Part shown: one piece after another, positions 48,901 to 57,028 of the stretch
Layout of the letters: each line of letters starts with the position of its first letter
How positions within the stretch are numbered: position 1 is the stretch's first letter
Source: Streptomyces pactum
GTDB lineage: Bacteria > Actinomycetota > Actinomycetes > Streptomycetales > Streptomycetaceae
Reading direction: 5' to 3'
Assembly (NCBI RefSeq): GCF_016031615.1
Contig: NZ_JACYXC010000001.1
Span: forward strand, 2,108,001 to 2,172,000
Length of the DNA: 64,000 nt
Translations under genes and position numbers: made by a program
Notes under the pieces: generated by a model
Seen by the model: the letters and a program-made list of their open reading frames with translations, nothing else
What the model was told of the DNA's origin: nothing
Database searches by the model: none

Positions 48901-50041
48901 CCGGCGCCTGGAACACGGCGGTCGGCGGACGCACCGCACGCCGCCGCAGCCGCGCGGGCGGCTCCGGCTCGGTCTCCCGGGCACCGGCGGCGGGCGCCTG
49001 CTCGGCGGCGGCCGGCGCGGCGGCGCGCGACCGGCGCGCGGCACGCGGCGCGGGCTCGGCGGCGGCCGGCTCCTCGGCGGGCGCGGCGGCCTCGGCGGGC
49101 TGCTGCGCGGCCGGCTCGGCGGTCGCCTTGCGGGTGGCGCGGCGGCGGGTGCGGCGCGGGGTCTCCGGCTGCTCCTCCTCGCCGGGGCTCTCCGCCACGG
49201 CGGGGGCAGCGGGCTCCTCGGCGGCCGGTACGGCCTCCGGGGCCGCCTCGGCGGCCGGTGCCTCGTCTGCCGCGGGGGCACCGGCGGGCGCGGTCGCCCG
49301 GCGGGAGGCCCGGCGACGGGTCCGCGCCGGCTTCGCCTCCTCCACCGACTGCTCCGCGGCCGGCTCGGCCACGGTCTGCGCGGCAGGCGCGGGCTCCTCC
49401 ACGGCGGGCTCCGGCGCCGCCACCACGGCAGCCCCGGCCTCCACCTCGGCCCCGGCCGGCGGACCCGCCGGAGCGGTCGCCTTACGCGTCGCCCGGCGAC
49501 GCGTCCGCGCCGGCTTCGCCTCCTCCACCGACTGCTCCGCGGCCGGCTCGGCCACGGTCTGCGCGGCAGGCGCGGGCTCCTCCACGGCGGGCTCCGGCGC
49601 CGCCACCACGGCAGCCCCGGCCTCCACCTCGGCCCCGGCCGGCGGACCCGCCGGAGCGGTCGCCTTACGCGTCGCCCGGCGACGCGTCCGCGCCGGCTTC
49701 GCCTCCTCCACCGACTGCTCCGCGGCCGGCTCGGTCACGGTCTGCGCGGCGGGCGCGGGTTCCGCGGTCTCCTCCGCCTGGGCCGCGACCTCGGTCTCCT
49801 CGGTCTCCTCGGTCTCCTCGGCGTCGGCCGGTATGGCCGGCAGGCTCACCTCGGTGACCGGGGCGGTCGCGCCGGTCGGCGGGCCGGCCGGGCGCGAGGC
49901 CACCCGGCGCCGGCGGCGCGGCGGCAGGGTGTCGCTGGGGCTGTTGTTGTCGGACCCGGCGTCGGCGGCGGTGCCGTGCGCGGTCCGCTGCCCCGCTCCC
50001 TTCAGGTCCTGCGATTCTGTGGGCTCAATAGGTTCGAGCAT
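45905..50041 (-). CDS. rne: ribonuclease E/G with long repetitive arms
   Basis: 1378 residues. The catalytic core spans ~635-1040. It has an S1 domain (VGNVYLGKVQNVLPSMEAAF), 5'-sensor and DNase I-like parts with metal-binding Asp in VVVDVNTGKFTG and IIVIDFIDM, and the zinc-link CxxC in SEQCVHCNGRG. It cleaves AU-rich single-stranded RNA and organises the degradosome. As in other streptomycete RNase E, the core sits between two disordered arms. The N-terminal arm (~630 residues) has 61-residue tandem repeats and many RRRATRKATAPAGPP motifs. The C-terminal arm repeats the same motif and ends with histone-H1-like AKKT repeats. ATG (MLEPIEPTESQDLKG) chosen; the frame is open upstream. Confidence 0.95.
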   Translation of the reverse strand: MLEPIEPTESQDLKGAGQRTAHGTAADAGSDNNSPSDTLPPRRRRRVASRPAGPPTGATAPVTEVSLPAIPADAEETEETEETEVAAQAEETAEPAPAAQTVTEPAAEQSVEEAKPARTRRRATRKATAPAGPPAGAEVEAGAAVVAAPEPAVEEPAPAAQTVAEPAAEQSVEEAKPARTRRRATRKATAPAGPPAGAEVEAGAAVVAAPEPAVEEPAPAAQTVAEPAAEQSVEEAKPARTRRRASRRATAPAGAPAADEAPAAEAAPEAVPAAEEPAAPAVAESPGEEEQPETPRRTRRRATRKATAEPAAQQPAEAAAPAEEPAAAEPAPRAARRSRAAAPAAAEQAPAAGARETEPEPPARLRRRAVRPPTAVFQAPVFTEPMFQTPETAAAAAAAEAQAGRAVEEEADEESLRPARRRRRRRAELIEERLRAEEAPEATEEPGTDEEDEAEAEAGAEHEHEDESGDRPSRRRRRGGRRRRRGEAADAGEESAEQAPSGRAAEETGAEASDAEDAHDGEETEDTGAGGEEPEGEPSLGGGSTSSRRRRRRRRRSGDGGDTEVAADDPERTVVKVREPRKREEATDFQDAVQSIKGSTRLEAKKQRRREGREQGRRRVPIITEAEFLARREAVERVMVVRQSGERTQIGVLEDDVLVEHFVNKEQATSYVGNVYLGKVQNVLPSMEAAFVDIGKGRNAVLYAGEVNFEALGLANGPRRIETALKSGQSVLVQVTKDPIGHKGARLTSQVSLPGRYLVYVPEGSMTGISRKLPDTERARLKQILKKIVPEDAGVIVRTAAEGASEEELARDVSRLQAQWEEIRKKAKTGNAPALLYGEPDMTVRVVRDIFNEDFSKVIVSGDEAWETIHGYVSHVAPDLADRLQRWTSDVDVFATYRIDEQLMKALDRKVWLPSGGSLVIDRTEAMVVVDVNTGKFTGQGGNLEETVTRNNLEAAEEIVRQLRLRDLGGIIVIDFIDMVLESNRDLVLRRLLECLGRDRTKHQVAEVTSLGLVQMTRKRVGQGLLESFSEQCVHCNGRGVIVHMDQPSAVGGGGKRKKKKAAAQQAEVAEQAVEAVEAATEVAAETAAEVAAETAAEVAAEVVEERPAPEPAFAPDEELYSSAAEAEAAALRSRPRRRATRKATAPAGSPRSAEPRPVVVPAEETRPEPEPEAAPVAPEPAEPVAVTAEPAPAPEPEAAPAPRPRRRATRKVSAPAGPPAGAEEAAVVVVSAPAAPSRPAEEAPVAAEAPEAPAAEAQVEAAAPVEAGAEEAPAEEAAGAEPDAEDAAPAKKTARKTAAKKAPAKKATAKKTAAKKTTAKKAAAKTTTAKTTTAKATAKKTTAKKTTAKKTTAKKTAAKKTAAAAEPSAGSATADEG
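49320..49770. repeat. 183-bp tandem repeat inside rne
   Basis: Units beginning at 49320, 49503 and 49686 (183-bp spacing, 61 codons). The first two are almost identical in DNA, and the third is partial. They encode EPAPAAQTVAEPAAEQSVEE followed by AKPARTRRRATRKATAPAGP. Near identity at synonymous sites points to recent duplication or ongoing homogenisation. Confidence 0.9.
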
Positions 50042-50260
50042 GCGGGCGGTTCTCCCGTCACGCTCCCGGGCGCCGCGTCCGGTTCCGGCCGGGGACCGCG
50101 TGAACTGCGCGGTGCCACGGCCCGGGGCGCGGGCGCCACACGGGAGCTGTCGTCTCGCTCGTCGGCACCATCCATGTGGTGCCGGCGAAAGTCTCCTGGT
50201 CATCGCGCCTGCCGGACCCGGGTGGCTCCCTGGTGCTTCGGCGGCGCATCGACGGCGGTC

Positions 50261-51064
50261 CTACGCGGAACCTTCCGGCGCCTTCGCTGCCGGTCCCCCC
50301 TGCGAAGCGAGGGGGAGGTCAGCCCGGGCGGCCATGGGTGGGGCGGCCGGGACTGCCTCGCGGTCGGGCGCGAGCGGGTCGGTCACCGTGCCGGACTCCT
50401 CATCGAGCAGCCCCTGCGCCAGCCTGGTCACCGCAGCGGGGACCGGCGGCGCCAGGTCGGCCGTAGCGCGGAGACCGGACAGGACGTCGTCGGGTCGTAC
50501 GGCAGGCGTCCCGTGCCGTACCACCAGCCGCAGTATCGCACAGGGACGGTCGCCCGGCCTATCGTCCGCCGATTCGAGAGCCTCCAGCCGGACCACCGCG
50601 CCACGGGCGTCGAAGGTCCGCATCCCGTTCTTGGTGCGCCGCTCGACCTCGACGGTCCCGGCGGCCAGGAAGGCGGCAACGGCCTTCCGGGCCTCGGCCG
50701 GCTCCACGCCGTCCAGCCGCAGCTCCCAGACGGACGCCTGGAGCCGGTCGGCCAGACCGGACGTACGGGCCTCCACGGCCTCCACGACGTCCAGTCCGTC
50801 CGGCAGCGACTCGTCGAGCAGCACCCGGAGGGCCTCCGGGTCCCGCGCCTCGGTGAGCTGGATCTCCAGGAACTCGGCCTCGCTGCCGGTGCCGGTGGGT
50901 GCGGCATTGGCGTACGACACCTTCGGGTGCGGGGTGAACCCCGCCGAGTACGCCATGGGCACCTCGGCGCGGCGCAGCGCCCGCTCGAAGGCGCGCTGGA
51001 AGTCGCGGTGGCTGGTGAACCGGAGGCGGCCCCGCTTGGTGTAGCGCAGTCGGATGCGCTGCAC
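50261..51064 (-). CDS. TIGR03936 family radical SAM-associated protein (DUF2344)
   Basis: 267 residues with a GTG start. The opening QRIRLRYTKRGRLRFTSHRD and SAGFTPHPKVSYANAAPTGT are typical of the TIGR03936/DUF2344 family. In many bacteria this family is encoded next to, or fused with, the TIGR03960 radical SAM protein. The biochemical role of the pair is not established. Here the partner gene lies ~4 kb upstream on the same strand. rne follows ~220 bp downstream, a conserved order. The C-terminal ~40 residues are low-complexity. Confidence 0.9.
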   Translation of the reverse strand: MQRIRLRYTKRGRLRFTSHRDFQRAFERALRRAEVPMAYSAGFTPHPKVSYANAAPTGTGSEAEFLEIQLTEARDPEALRVLLDESLPDGLDVVEAVEARTSGLADRLQASVWELRLDGVEPAEARKAVAAFLAAGTVEVERRTKNGMRTFDARGAVVRLEALESADDRPGDRPCAILRLVVRHGTPAVRPDDVLSGLRATADLAPPVPAAVTRLAQGLLDEESGTVTDPLAPDREAVPAAPPMAARADLPLASQGGPAAKAPEGSA

Positions 51065-51201
51065 CGCAGGTGCGGGCGGCGGGCCTTCGGGCTGTCGCTT
51101 GCCCAGTGTCGTTCAGTCCTTCGTGAGTGCCGTCGTACTGCTACCTAGAGTACGTGCCCCGGCGGGGCGAGGTTCCCCCCACCGCTGTGACCAGGGGTTT
51201 A

Positions 51202-52320
51202 TCAGGGTCCGGCGGGCTGCTGGTAGGGGTTGGCCCCCGGATCACGCGGATCACGCGCGGCCCCCGGGTACCCGCCGGGGTGCGTGACCTGCGGGTTCCC
51301 CGGGTACCCGCCGGAATACGGGGACCGGGGGTGCCCCTGAGACGCGCCGGGCTGCTGCGCCGGCTGCTGCCACGTCTGCTGCGCCGGCCCGTACCCCTGG
51401 GGCTGCGGGGCACGGCCGTGACCCTGCGGCTGCGGCTGCGAGGAGTACGGCTGCTGGTGGGGTGCGTACGACGGTGAGTGGCCCGCCGCCGCGCCGGGAC
51501 CGCCCGGACCCCGCTGTGCGCCCGTGCCACCGGCGGTGCCGGAGCCGCCCGGTGCGGCGGGTGCCCCGAACAGGGCCCGGCGCACGCCGCGCAGCGCGCC
51601 GCGCACCGCCTGGGCGACCGGACGCCACACATGGTCGCGGAACGCGACCAGCGGCGGGCGCAGCACATACCGCCAGACCCAGACCACCGGGACCACGAAG
51701 ACCCACCGGAACAGGGTGCTGACGCACATCCACAGGAAGCCGAGGATCCGGCCGGCGACCGTCCACGCCCACACCAGCGCCGCCCAGACGCCCCGCACCA
51801 CCGGACCGAGCACGTACCGCCACAGTGCGGTCAGCGGCACCACGACGGTGTACCGCACCACGAAACTGACGACGGCCCAGATGCCGCGCGCCACCCACAG
51901 CACGGCGTGTCCGACCGGGGTGAGCACATAGCGGTAGAAGGCGACGGCCGGAATCACGATCAGGTACCGGGCCAGCCACCGCAGTCCGTGCCCGACCGGG
52001 GTCAGCAGTACCCGGTGGATCCAGCGCAGCGGCACCCACACCAGGTGGTGGAACAGCCAGGCGAGGGCCCGGCCGAGGGCCCGCAGCGGCACCACCACGA
52101 GCACCCGGAAGAGCCACAGCAGGGCCCGGCCCACCGGCGCCAGCACCCAGCGGTACAGCGCCCGGCCACAGAAGGCGACCGCCTCCCACAGCAGGCGCAG
52201 CGGCACCACCACGATCAGCGCGACCAGTTGCACCGGCAGCCGGATGGCCTTGGTGAGGCATCCCTCCGGTGCCTCCGGCGATCGCCGCGCCGGCGAGGAA
52301 GATGTCGTGTACCCGTCCAT
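51202..52320 (-). CDS. repeat-containing hydrophobic membrane protein with Gln/Tyr-rich tail
   Basis: 372 residues, family not recognised. Residues ~20-260 consist of six or seven hydrophobic segments, each ~30-35 residues, with a recurring linker of the form YRYVLTPVGHAVLW (LYRWVLAPVGRALLWLF, IHRVLLTPVGHGLRWLA, FYRYVLTPVGHAVLWVA, LWRYVLGPVVRGVW, VWRYVLRPPLVAF) alternating with VVPLRALxR. The Trp/Arg-rich linkers suggest amphipathic or re-entrant helices. The tail (~110 residues) is Pro/Gln/Gly/Tyr-rich and disordered. ATG (MDGYTTSSSP) chosen. Neighbour of the Mrr-TerD gene on the same strand, ~290 bp apart. Confidence 0.78.
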   Translation of the reverse strand: MDGYTTSSSPARRSPEAPEGCLTKAIRLPVQLVALIVVVPLRLLWEAVAFCGRALYRWVLAPVGRALLWLFRVLVVVPLRALGRALAWLFHHLVWVPLRWIHRVLLTPVGHGLRWLARYLIVIPAVAFYRYVLTPVGHAVLWVARGIWAVVSFVVRYTVVVPLTALWRYVLGPVVRGVWAALVWAWTVAGRILGFLWMCVSTLFRWVFVVPVVWVWRYVLRPPLVAFRDHVWRPVAQAVRGALRGVRRALFGAPAAPGGSGTAGGTGAQRGPGGPGAAAGHSPSYAPHQQPYSSQPQPQGHGRAPQPQGYGPAQQTWQQPAQQPGASQGHPRSPYSGGYPGNPQVTHPGGYPGAARDPRDPGANPYQQPAGP

Positions 52321-52613
52321 CCGGGCAGCGTATCGCCCGCCTGTAACGCCGTAGGCCCTGGTAGGACCCGGGGTTGTAACGACGCCGCACGCCGTGGGCG
52401 GGCGCCCCGCGGCGCGCGCGGCGGCCGTCCCGGGTGGTCGGTCGCCCCGGCGAGGCGGCCACCGCCGGCTTGCGGCCATCTCCGACGGGCGGCATCCCCG
52501 GCGGGCGGCATCCCCGGCGGGCGGCGTCCCGGGCGGGAGGACATCCCCGGCGAGGCGGGCGCCCCGAACGGGCGGCGGGCCGGGCGGGCCCACGCCCTGT
52601 CGACCGGGCCGGC

Positions 52614-54656
52614 TCACTCCACCTCGACGCCGAAGTCCCGGACGAGTTGTTCCAGCCCGTCGGGGTACCCCCGGCCGCCGAGTACGAAGTCCCAGTCGCC
52701 GTTGGCCCGGCGCCGGAAGGAGCCGAGCACCAGGGCGGTTTCCCCGGCGCGGCCGTCGGACACCACCAGCCGGTCCAGTTCGGTCATCGCCGGGTCCAGC
52801 AGCCGGACGCGGGCCTCGGTGAACCCCGACAGGTCGGCCTCGGGGTTCACCTCCGGATCGACCGCGGCCACCAGCACCAGCCGGTCGGCGGCGGCCGGCA
52901 GCGCGTCGAAGCTGACCCGGATCGCCGCCCTGTCCGGCGCCGCGGCCGGCACCGCGCGGACCGAGCCGTCCGGGGTCCTCGGGTTGTTGAAGAAGACGAA
53001 GTGGTCCTCACTCAGCACCCGGTCGCCGCGGCAGACGAGCGCGCAGACGTCCAGCGCGACGTCGCCGGACCACATCATGCCCAGCACGTTGTGGTCGCCG
53101 GGCGGGTCCGCGGGGGCGGGTCGCGGCGGCACCGGGGCGGCCCGTCCGCCGTCCCCCAGCCGGCCGCGGAGCCCGTGCCGGTGCAGCAGGTCCACCAGTT
53201 CGGGGCCCGCGATGAGCTCCAGCGGCTTGCCCCGGGCGAAGGTGTGCGAGCCGGGGCCGAACCCCGAGGTGGTGACCAGCACCCCCTTGTTGGCCCCGGT
53301 GTCCTGGACGGTGCCGTACAGGTCGCGCACCGCCGTGGGCGGCACGGTGTTGCGGTACCGCTTCACCTGGACCACGATCCTGCCGCCCCTGATCGGGGCC
53401 GGGTCCAGCGCCTCGACGTCCACCCCGCCGTCGTTGGAGCGCTGGGTGGTCACCGCCCGCATCCCCATGGCGCGGAACAGGTCGGCTATCAGGGACTCGA
53501 AGGCGATCGGGTCCATGCCGTACAGATCCGGCTCCTGGTCGCCGCCGGGGCCGGCCGCGGGCACGGCGACGTCCTGGGGCCGCCGGCCCGGCCGTACCGC
53601 GGCGAGCTGGTCGGGCCGGGCCGCCAGCTGCCCCCGCAGCGCGTCGGTGAGGCAGCTGACCGCGTCCACCTGCTCCAGCTGCAGCTCGGTGAAGACGGCC
53701 CGGGGGGCCATGACGGTCGCCAGGAAGATGTGCGCCTGCCGGCCGGTCGCCGGGTCGCGGGCGTCCACGAAGCCGTTGAGCGCGACCGAGTCCAGGGCGC
53801 CGTGCTCGTCCGCCGCGAAGAGCTGGTGCAGCACGAGCAGCATGGTCTGCGCCAGCACCTGCCGGTACAGGGCGCGGCGCCGGGTCACCGGGCGGGCCGT
53901 CTCCTTGTACCGGTCCTCGGCGGCCACGTACCGGACCGCCTTCGCCTCCGGGACGACGTCGTACCCCGGGAGCTCCCAGTCCAGCACCAACTGCCGCGCC
54001 GCCGGGTCGAAGGCCGCCGTCACCCGGCACGGGAAGGCCTCCGGGCGGCCCGTCGAGAGGTGCAGGGCGGCGGAGAAGTACTCCACGACACAGCCGGGGT
54101 CGCCCCGCCGGACCCCCTCGGTCACCTCGGCGACGCCGGCGTTGTGCCGGGCCACCTCGTCCCGCACGGCCTGCGCCCGCGCCTCGTGGTCCTGCCGCAG
54201 CGCCGCCAGCCGCTGCTGCCGCTGGGTCTCGGCGGCCTGCGCGGCGTACCAGTCGTGCTCGAACCGGGCCCGCGCCTCGGCCTGCGCCTGTGCCCTCCGG
54301 CCGGCGGTCCAGCCGCCCTGTGCCTGGTAGCGGGCCGGGTCGGGCATGGGCACCGGCCGGGCCAGCTGCCCGGGGTCGAAGGGCGGGTACTCCGCCACCC
54401 GCGTCAGCGACGCGGCCCGGAAGGCCGGGGCCCGGCAGCCCGCCGCCAGCAGCCCCTCCAGGGCCGCGACCTCGGCGTCCAGCTCCTCGGTCCGCCGCCT
54501 GGCCTCCGCCTGCCCGTACTCCCGCAGGCTGCGCTGGTGGGCCCGCGCCCGCCGTTCCTCCTCCCGCCGGAGTCGCGCCTCGGCCTCCGCCTGACGCTGC
54601 TGCTGACGCTGGATCTCGGCCCAGGCACCGACGAAACCGGCAGAGCGACGACTCAT
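52614..54656 (-). CDS. Mrr-type restriction endonuclease fused to a TerD domain
   Basis: 680 residues. An N-terminal coiled coil (QRQQQRQAEAEARLRREEER and on to ~75, and again ~120-175) is followed by an unclassified middle part (YVVAEDRY-like region, to ~370). The Mrr_cat/PD-(D/E)XK domain spans ~380-500: DPIAFESLIADLFRAMGMRA, QRSNDGGVDVEA (Asp), GRIVVQVKRYRNTVPP (QxK), and LVTTSGFGPGSHTFA. A TerD domain lies at ~515-680 (SGDVALDVCALVCRGDRVL, DHFVFFNNPRTPDGS, FVLGGRGYPDGLEQL). Mrr nucleases cut modified or foreign DNA. TerD binds calcium and belongs to tellurite/stress systems. Such fusions are reported in Ter-system surveys; the job here is inferred as stress-gated DNA defence or repair. 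Confidence 0.88.
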   Translation of the reverse strand: MSRRSAGFVGAWAEIQRQQQRQAEAEARLRREEERRARAHQRSLREYGQAEARRRTEELDAEVAALEGLLAAGCRAPAFRAASLTRVAEYPPFDPGQLARPVPMPDPARYQAQGGWTAGRRAQAQAEARARFEHDWYAAQAAETQRQQRLAALRQDHEARAQAVRDEVARHNAGVAEVTEGVRRGDPGCVVEYFSAALHLSTGRPEAFPCRVTAAFDPAARQLVLDWELPGYDVVPEAKAVRYVAAEDRYKETARPVTRRRALYRQVLAQTMLLVLHQLFAADEHGALDSVALNGFVDARDPATGRQAHIFLATVMAPRAVFTELQLEQVDAVSCLTDALRGQLAARPDQLAAVRPGRRPQDVAVPAAGPGGDQEPDLYGMDPIAFESLIADLFRAMGMRAVTTQRSNDGGVDVEALDPAPIRGGRIVVQVKRYRNTVPPTAVRDLYGTVQDTGANKGVLVTTSGFGPGSHTFARGKPLELIAGPELVDLLHRHGLRGRLGDGGRAAPVPPRPAPADPPGDHNVLGMMWSGDVALDVCALVCRGDRVLSEDHFVFFNNPRTPDGSVRAVPAAAPDRAAIRVSFDALPAAADRLVLVAAVDPEVNPEADLSGFTEARVRLLDPAMTELDRLVVSDGRAGETALVLGSFRRRANGDWDFVLGGRGYPDGLEQLVRDFGVEVE

Positions 54657-54946
54657 CCGTTACAGGCCCTCCCCAGGACGTCGGCACCGCCGACCACACC
54701 CCCCGGTCACAGCCCCCCGCGACCAGGAGTAACGGCACCACTGTAACGAGCCGTCGGCACCCGGGACATCGGCCCGGCGGAGGAGCGGGGCCGCCGGTGC
54801 CGCGGGGCGCCGCGCGCCGCGCCCGGGAGCCCGGCCCTCCCTGCCCGGGAACGGCGCGCCGGCCCCGCGCGGGACGGAGGGCCCCGGGACGGACCCGCTG
54901 CGGGGCTCAGGGACGGCCCCACGGCGGGCCCGGTCCCACACGGCGG

Positions 54947-54999
54947 GGCTCCGGGGCGGGCTCACGGCCGGGCCGCGGCCGTGAGCCCGCCCCGGAGCC
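54947..54999. terminator. very long hairpin between TIGR03960 and Mrr-TerD genes
   Basis: Perfect 23-bp stem beginning GGCTCCGGGGCGGGCTCACG with a 7-nt loop, ~75 bp after the TIGR03960 gene (minus strand). A second G/C hairpin (CCCGGGCCCCC...GGGGG..CCCGGG, ~55008-55040) lies between. Together they separate the radical SAM gene from the Mrr-TerD gene, which therefore needs its own promoter in the ~290 bp beyond (54657-54946; no clear promoter seen). Confidence 0.8.
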
Positions 55000-55072
55000 G
55001 GGAAAGGCCCGGGCCCCCGATGGGGGGACCCGGGCCCGGGCAGTCCGTCACCGGATGCCGCGGCTCACCCGC

Positions 55073-57028
55073 TCAGTGGGTGTGCCCGCTCGCGACCGGC
55101 GCGCCGTTCTTCACCGTCAGCGGCAGCAGCTTCTTCCCCGTCGGGCCGACCTGGATGTGGGTGTCCATCTGAGGGCAGACCCCACAGTCGAAGCACGGCG
55201 TCCAGCGGCAGTCCTCGACCTCGGTCTCGTCGAGGGCGTCCTGCCAGTCCTCCCACAGCCAGTCCTTGTCCAGACCGGAGTCGAGGTGGTCCCAGGGCAG
55301 GACCTCCTCGTAGCCGCGCTCGCGGGTGGTGTACCAATCGACGTCCACGCCGAACTGGGGCAGCGTCTTGGCGGCGCAGTCCATCCAGCGGTCGTAGCTG
55401 AAGTGCTCGCGCCAGCCGTCGAAGCGCCCGCCGTCCTCGTAGACCGCCCGGATCACCGCGCCGACGCGCCGGTCGCCGCGGGAGAGCAGGCCCTCGACGA
55501 TGCCCGGCTTGCCGTCGTGGTAGCGGAAGCCGATGGAGCGGCCGTACTTCTTGTCGCCGCGGATCTTGTCGCGCAGCTTCTCCAGCCGGGCGTCGGTCTC
55601 CTCGGCGGACAGCTGCGGCGCCCACTGGAACGGGGTGTGCGGCTTGGGCACGAACCCGCCGATGGATACGGTGCAGCGGATGTCGTTGGACTTCGCCACC
55701 TCACGGCCCTTGGCGATCACCTTGGTGGCCATGTCGGCGATCTGCAGCACGTCCTCGTCGGTCTCGGTGGGCAGGCCGCACATGAAGTACAGCTTCACCT
55801 GCCGCCAGCCGTTGCCGTAGGCGGTGGCGACGGTCCGGATGAGGTCGTCCTCGGAGACCATCTTGTTGATGACCTTGCGGATGCGCTCCGAGCCGCCCTC
55901 GGGGGCGAAGGTGAGACCGGAGCGGCGGCCGTTGCGGGTCAGCTCGTTGGCGAGGTCGATGTTGAACGCGTCCACCCGGGTGGAGGGCAGCGACAGGCCG
56001 ATCTTGTCGTCCTCGTAGCGGTCCGCGAGGCCCTTGGCGATGTCGCCGATCTCGCTGTGGTCGGCGGAGGACAGCGACAGCAGGCCGACCTCCTCGAAGC
56101 CGGTCGCCTTCAGGCCCTTGTCCACCATCTCGCCGATGCCGGTGATGGTCCGCTCCCGCACCGGGCGGGTGATCATGCCCGCCTGGCAGAACCGGCAGCC
56201 CCGGGTGCAGCCGCGGAAGATCTCCACGGACATCCGCTCGTGCACGGTCTCGGCGAGCGGCACCAGCGGCTGCTTGGGGTACGGCCACTCGTCGAGGTCC
56301 ATCACGGTGTGCTTGGACACCCGCCACGGCACGCCGGAGCGGTTCGGCACCACGCGGCCGATGCGGCCGTCCGGCAGGTACTCGACGTCGTAGAAGCGCG
56401 GGACGTACACGCCGCCGGTGCGGGCCAGGCGGAACAGCAGCTCCTCACGGCCGCCCGGCCGACCCTCGGCCTTCCACGCCCGGATGATGTCGGTGATCTC
56501 CAGGACGGCCTGCTCGCCGTCGCCGATGACGGCGGCGTCGATGAAGTCCGCGATCGGCTCCGGGTTGAACGCGGCGTGGCCGCCGGCGAGCACCACCGGG
56601 TCGTCCAGGGTGCGGTCACGCGCCTCCAGCGGGATGCCCGCCAGGTCCAGCGCGGCGAGCATGTTGGTGTAGCCCAGCTCGGTGGAGAAGCTGAGCCCGA
56701 AGACGTCGAACGCCTTGACCGGCCGGTGGCTGTCCACGGTGAACTGCGGCACGCCGTGCTCGCGCATCAGCGCTTCGAGGTCCGGCCACACGCTGTAGGT
56801 GCGCTCGGCGAGCACGCCCTCACGCTCGTTGAGGACCTCGTAGAGGATCATGACGCCCTGGTTCGGCAGGCCGACCTCGTAGGCGTCGGGGTACATCAGC
56901 GCCCAGCGGACGTCGCAGGCGTCCCACTCCTTCACGGTGGAGTTGAGCTCACCACCGACGTACTGGATCGGCTTCTGCACGTGCGGGAGCAGGGCCTCTA
57001 GCTGTGGGAAGACCGATTCGGCAGGCAT
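55073..57028 (-). CDS. TIGR03960 family B12-binding radical SAM protein
   Basis: 651 residues. An N-terminal B12-binding-like domain (DVRWALMYPDAYEVGLPNQG, FDVFGLSFSTELGYTNML, VLAGGHAAFNPEPIADF) is followed by the radical SAM domain with EIFRGCTRGCRFCQAGM (CxxxCxxC, ~residue 290). The C-terminal part ends with a Cys cluster (WTPCFDCGVCPQMDTH). The substrate is unknown; the family partners with TIGR03936. The ATG giving MPAESVFPQLEALLPHV is chosen (AAGG ~11 nt upstream). Another ATG six codons upstream has no ribosome-binding site. It lies downstream of rodA beyond a terminator. Confidence 0.93.
   Translation of the reverse strand: MPAESVFPQLEALLPHVQKPIQYVGGELNSTVKEWDACDVRWALMYPDAYEVGLPNQGVMILYEVLNEREGVLAERTYSVWPDLEALMREHGVPQFTVDSHRPVKAFDVFGLSFSTELGYTNMLAALDLAGIPLEARDRTLDDPVVLAGGHAAFNPEPIADFIDAAVIGDGEQAVLEITDIIRAWKAEGRPGGREELLFRLARTGGVYVPRFYDVEYLPDGRIGRVVPNRSGVPWRVSKHTVMDLDEWPYPKQPLVPLAETVHERMSVEIFRGCTRGCRFCQAGMITRPVRERTITGIGEMVDKGLKATGFEEVGLLSLSSADHSEIGDIAKGLADRYEDDKIGLSLPSTRVDAFNIDLANELTRNGRRSGLTFAPEGGSERIRKVINKMVSEDDLIRTVATAYGNGWRQVKLYFMCGLPTETDEDVLQIADMATKVIAKGREVAKSNDIRCTVSIGGFVPKPHTPFQWAPQLSAEETDARLEKLRDKIRGDKKYGRSIGFRYHDGKPGIVEGLLSRGDRRVGAVIRAVYEDGGRFDGWREHFSYDRWMDCAAKTLPQFGVDVDWYTTRERGYEEVLPWDHLDSGLDKDWLWEDWQDALDETEVEDCRWTPCFDCGVCPQMDTHIQVGPTGKKLLPLTVKNGAPVASGHTH

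Noticed and set aside
45422..51148. 1908-codon open frame on the plus strand
   Set aside because: Antisense of rne and its neighbours. Its repeats merely mirror the RNase E repeats.
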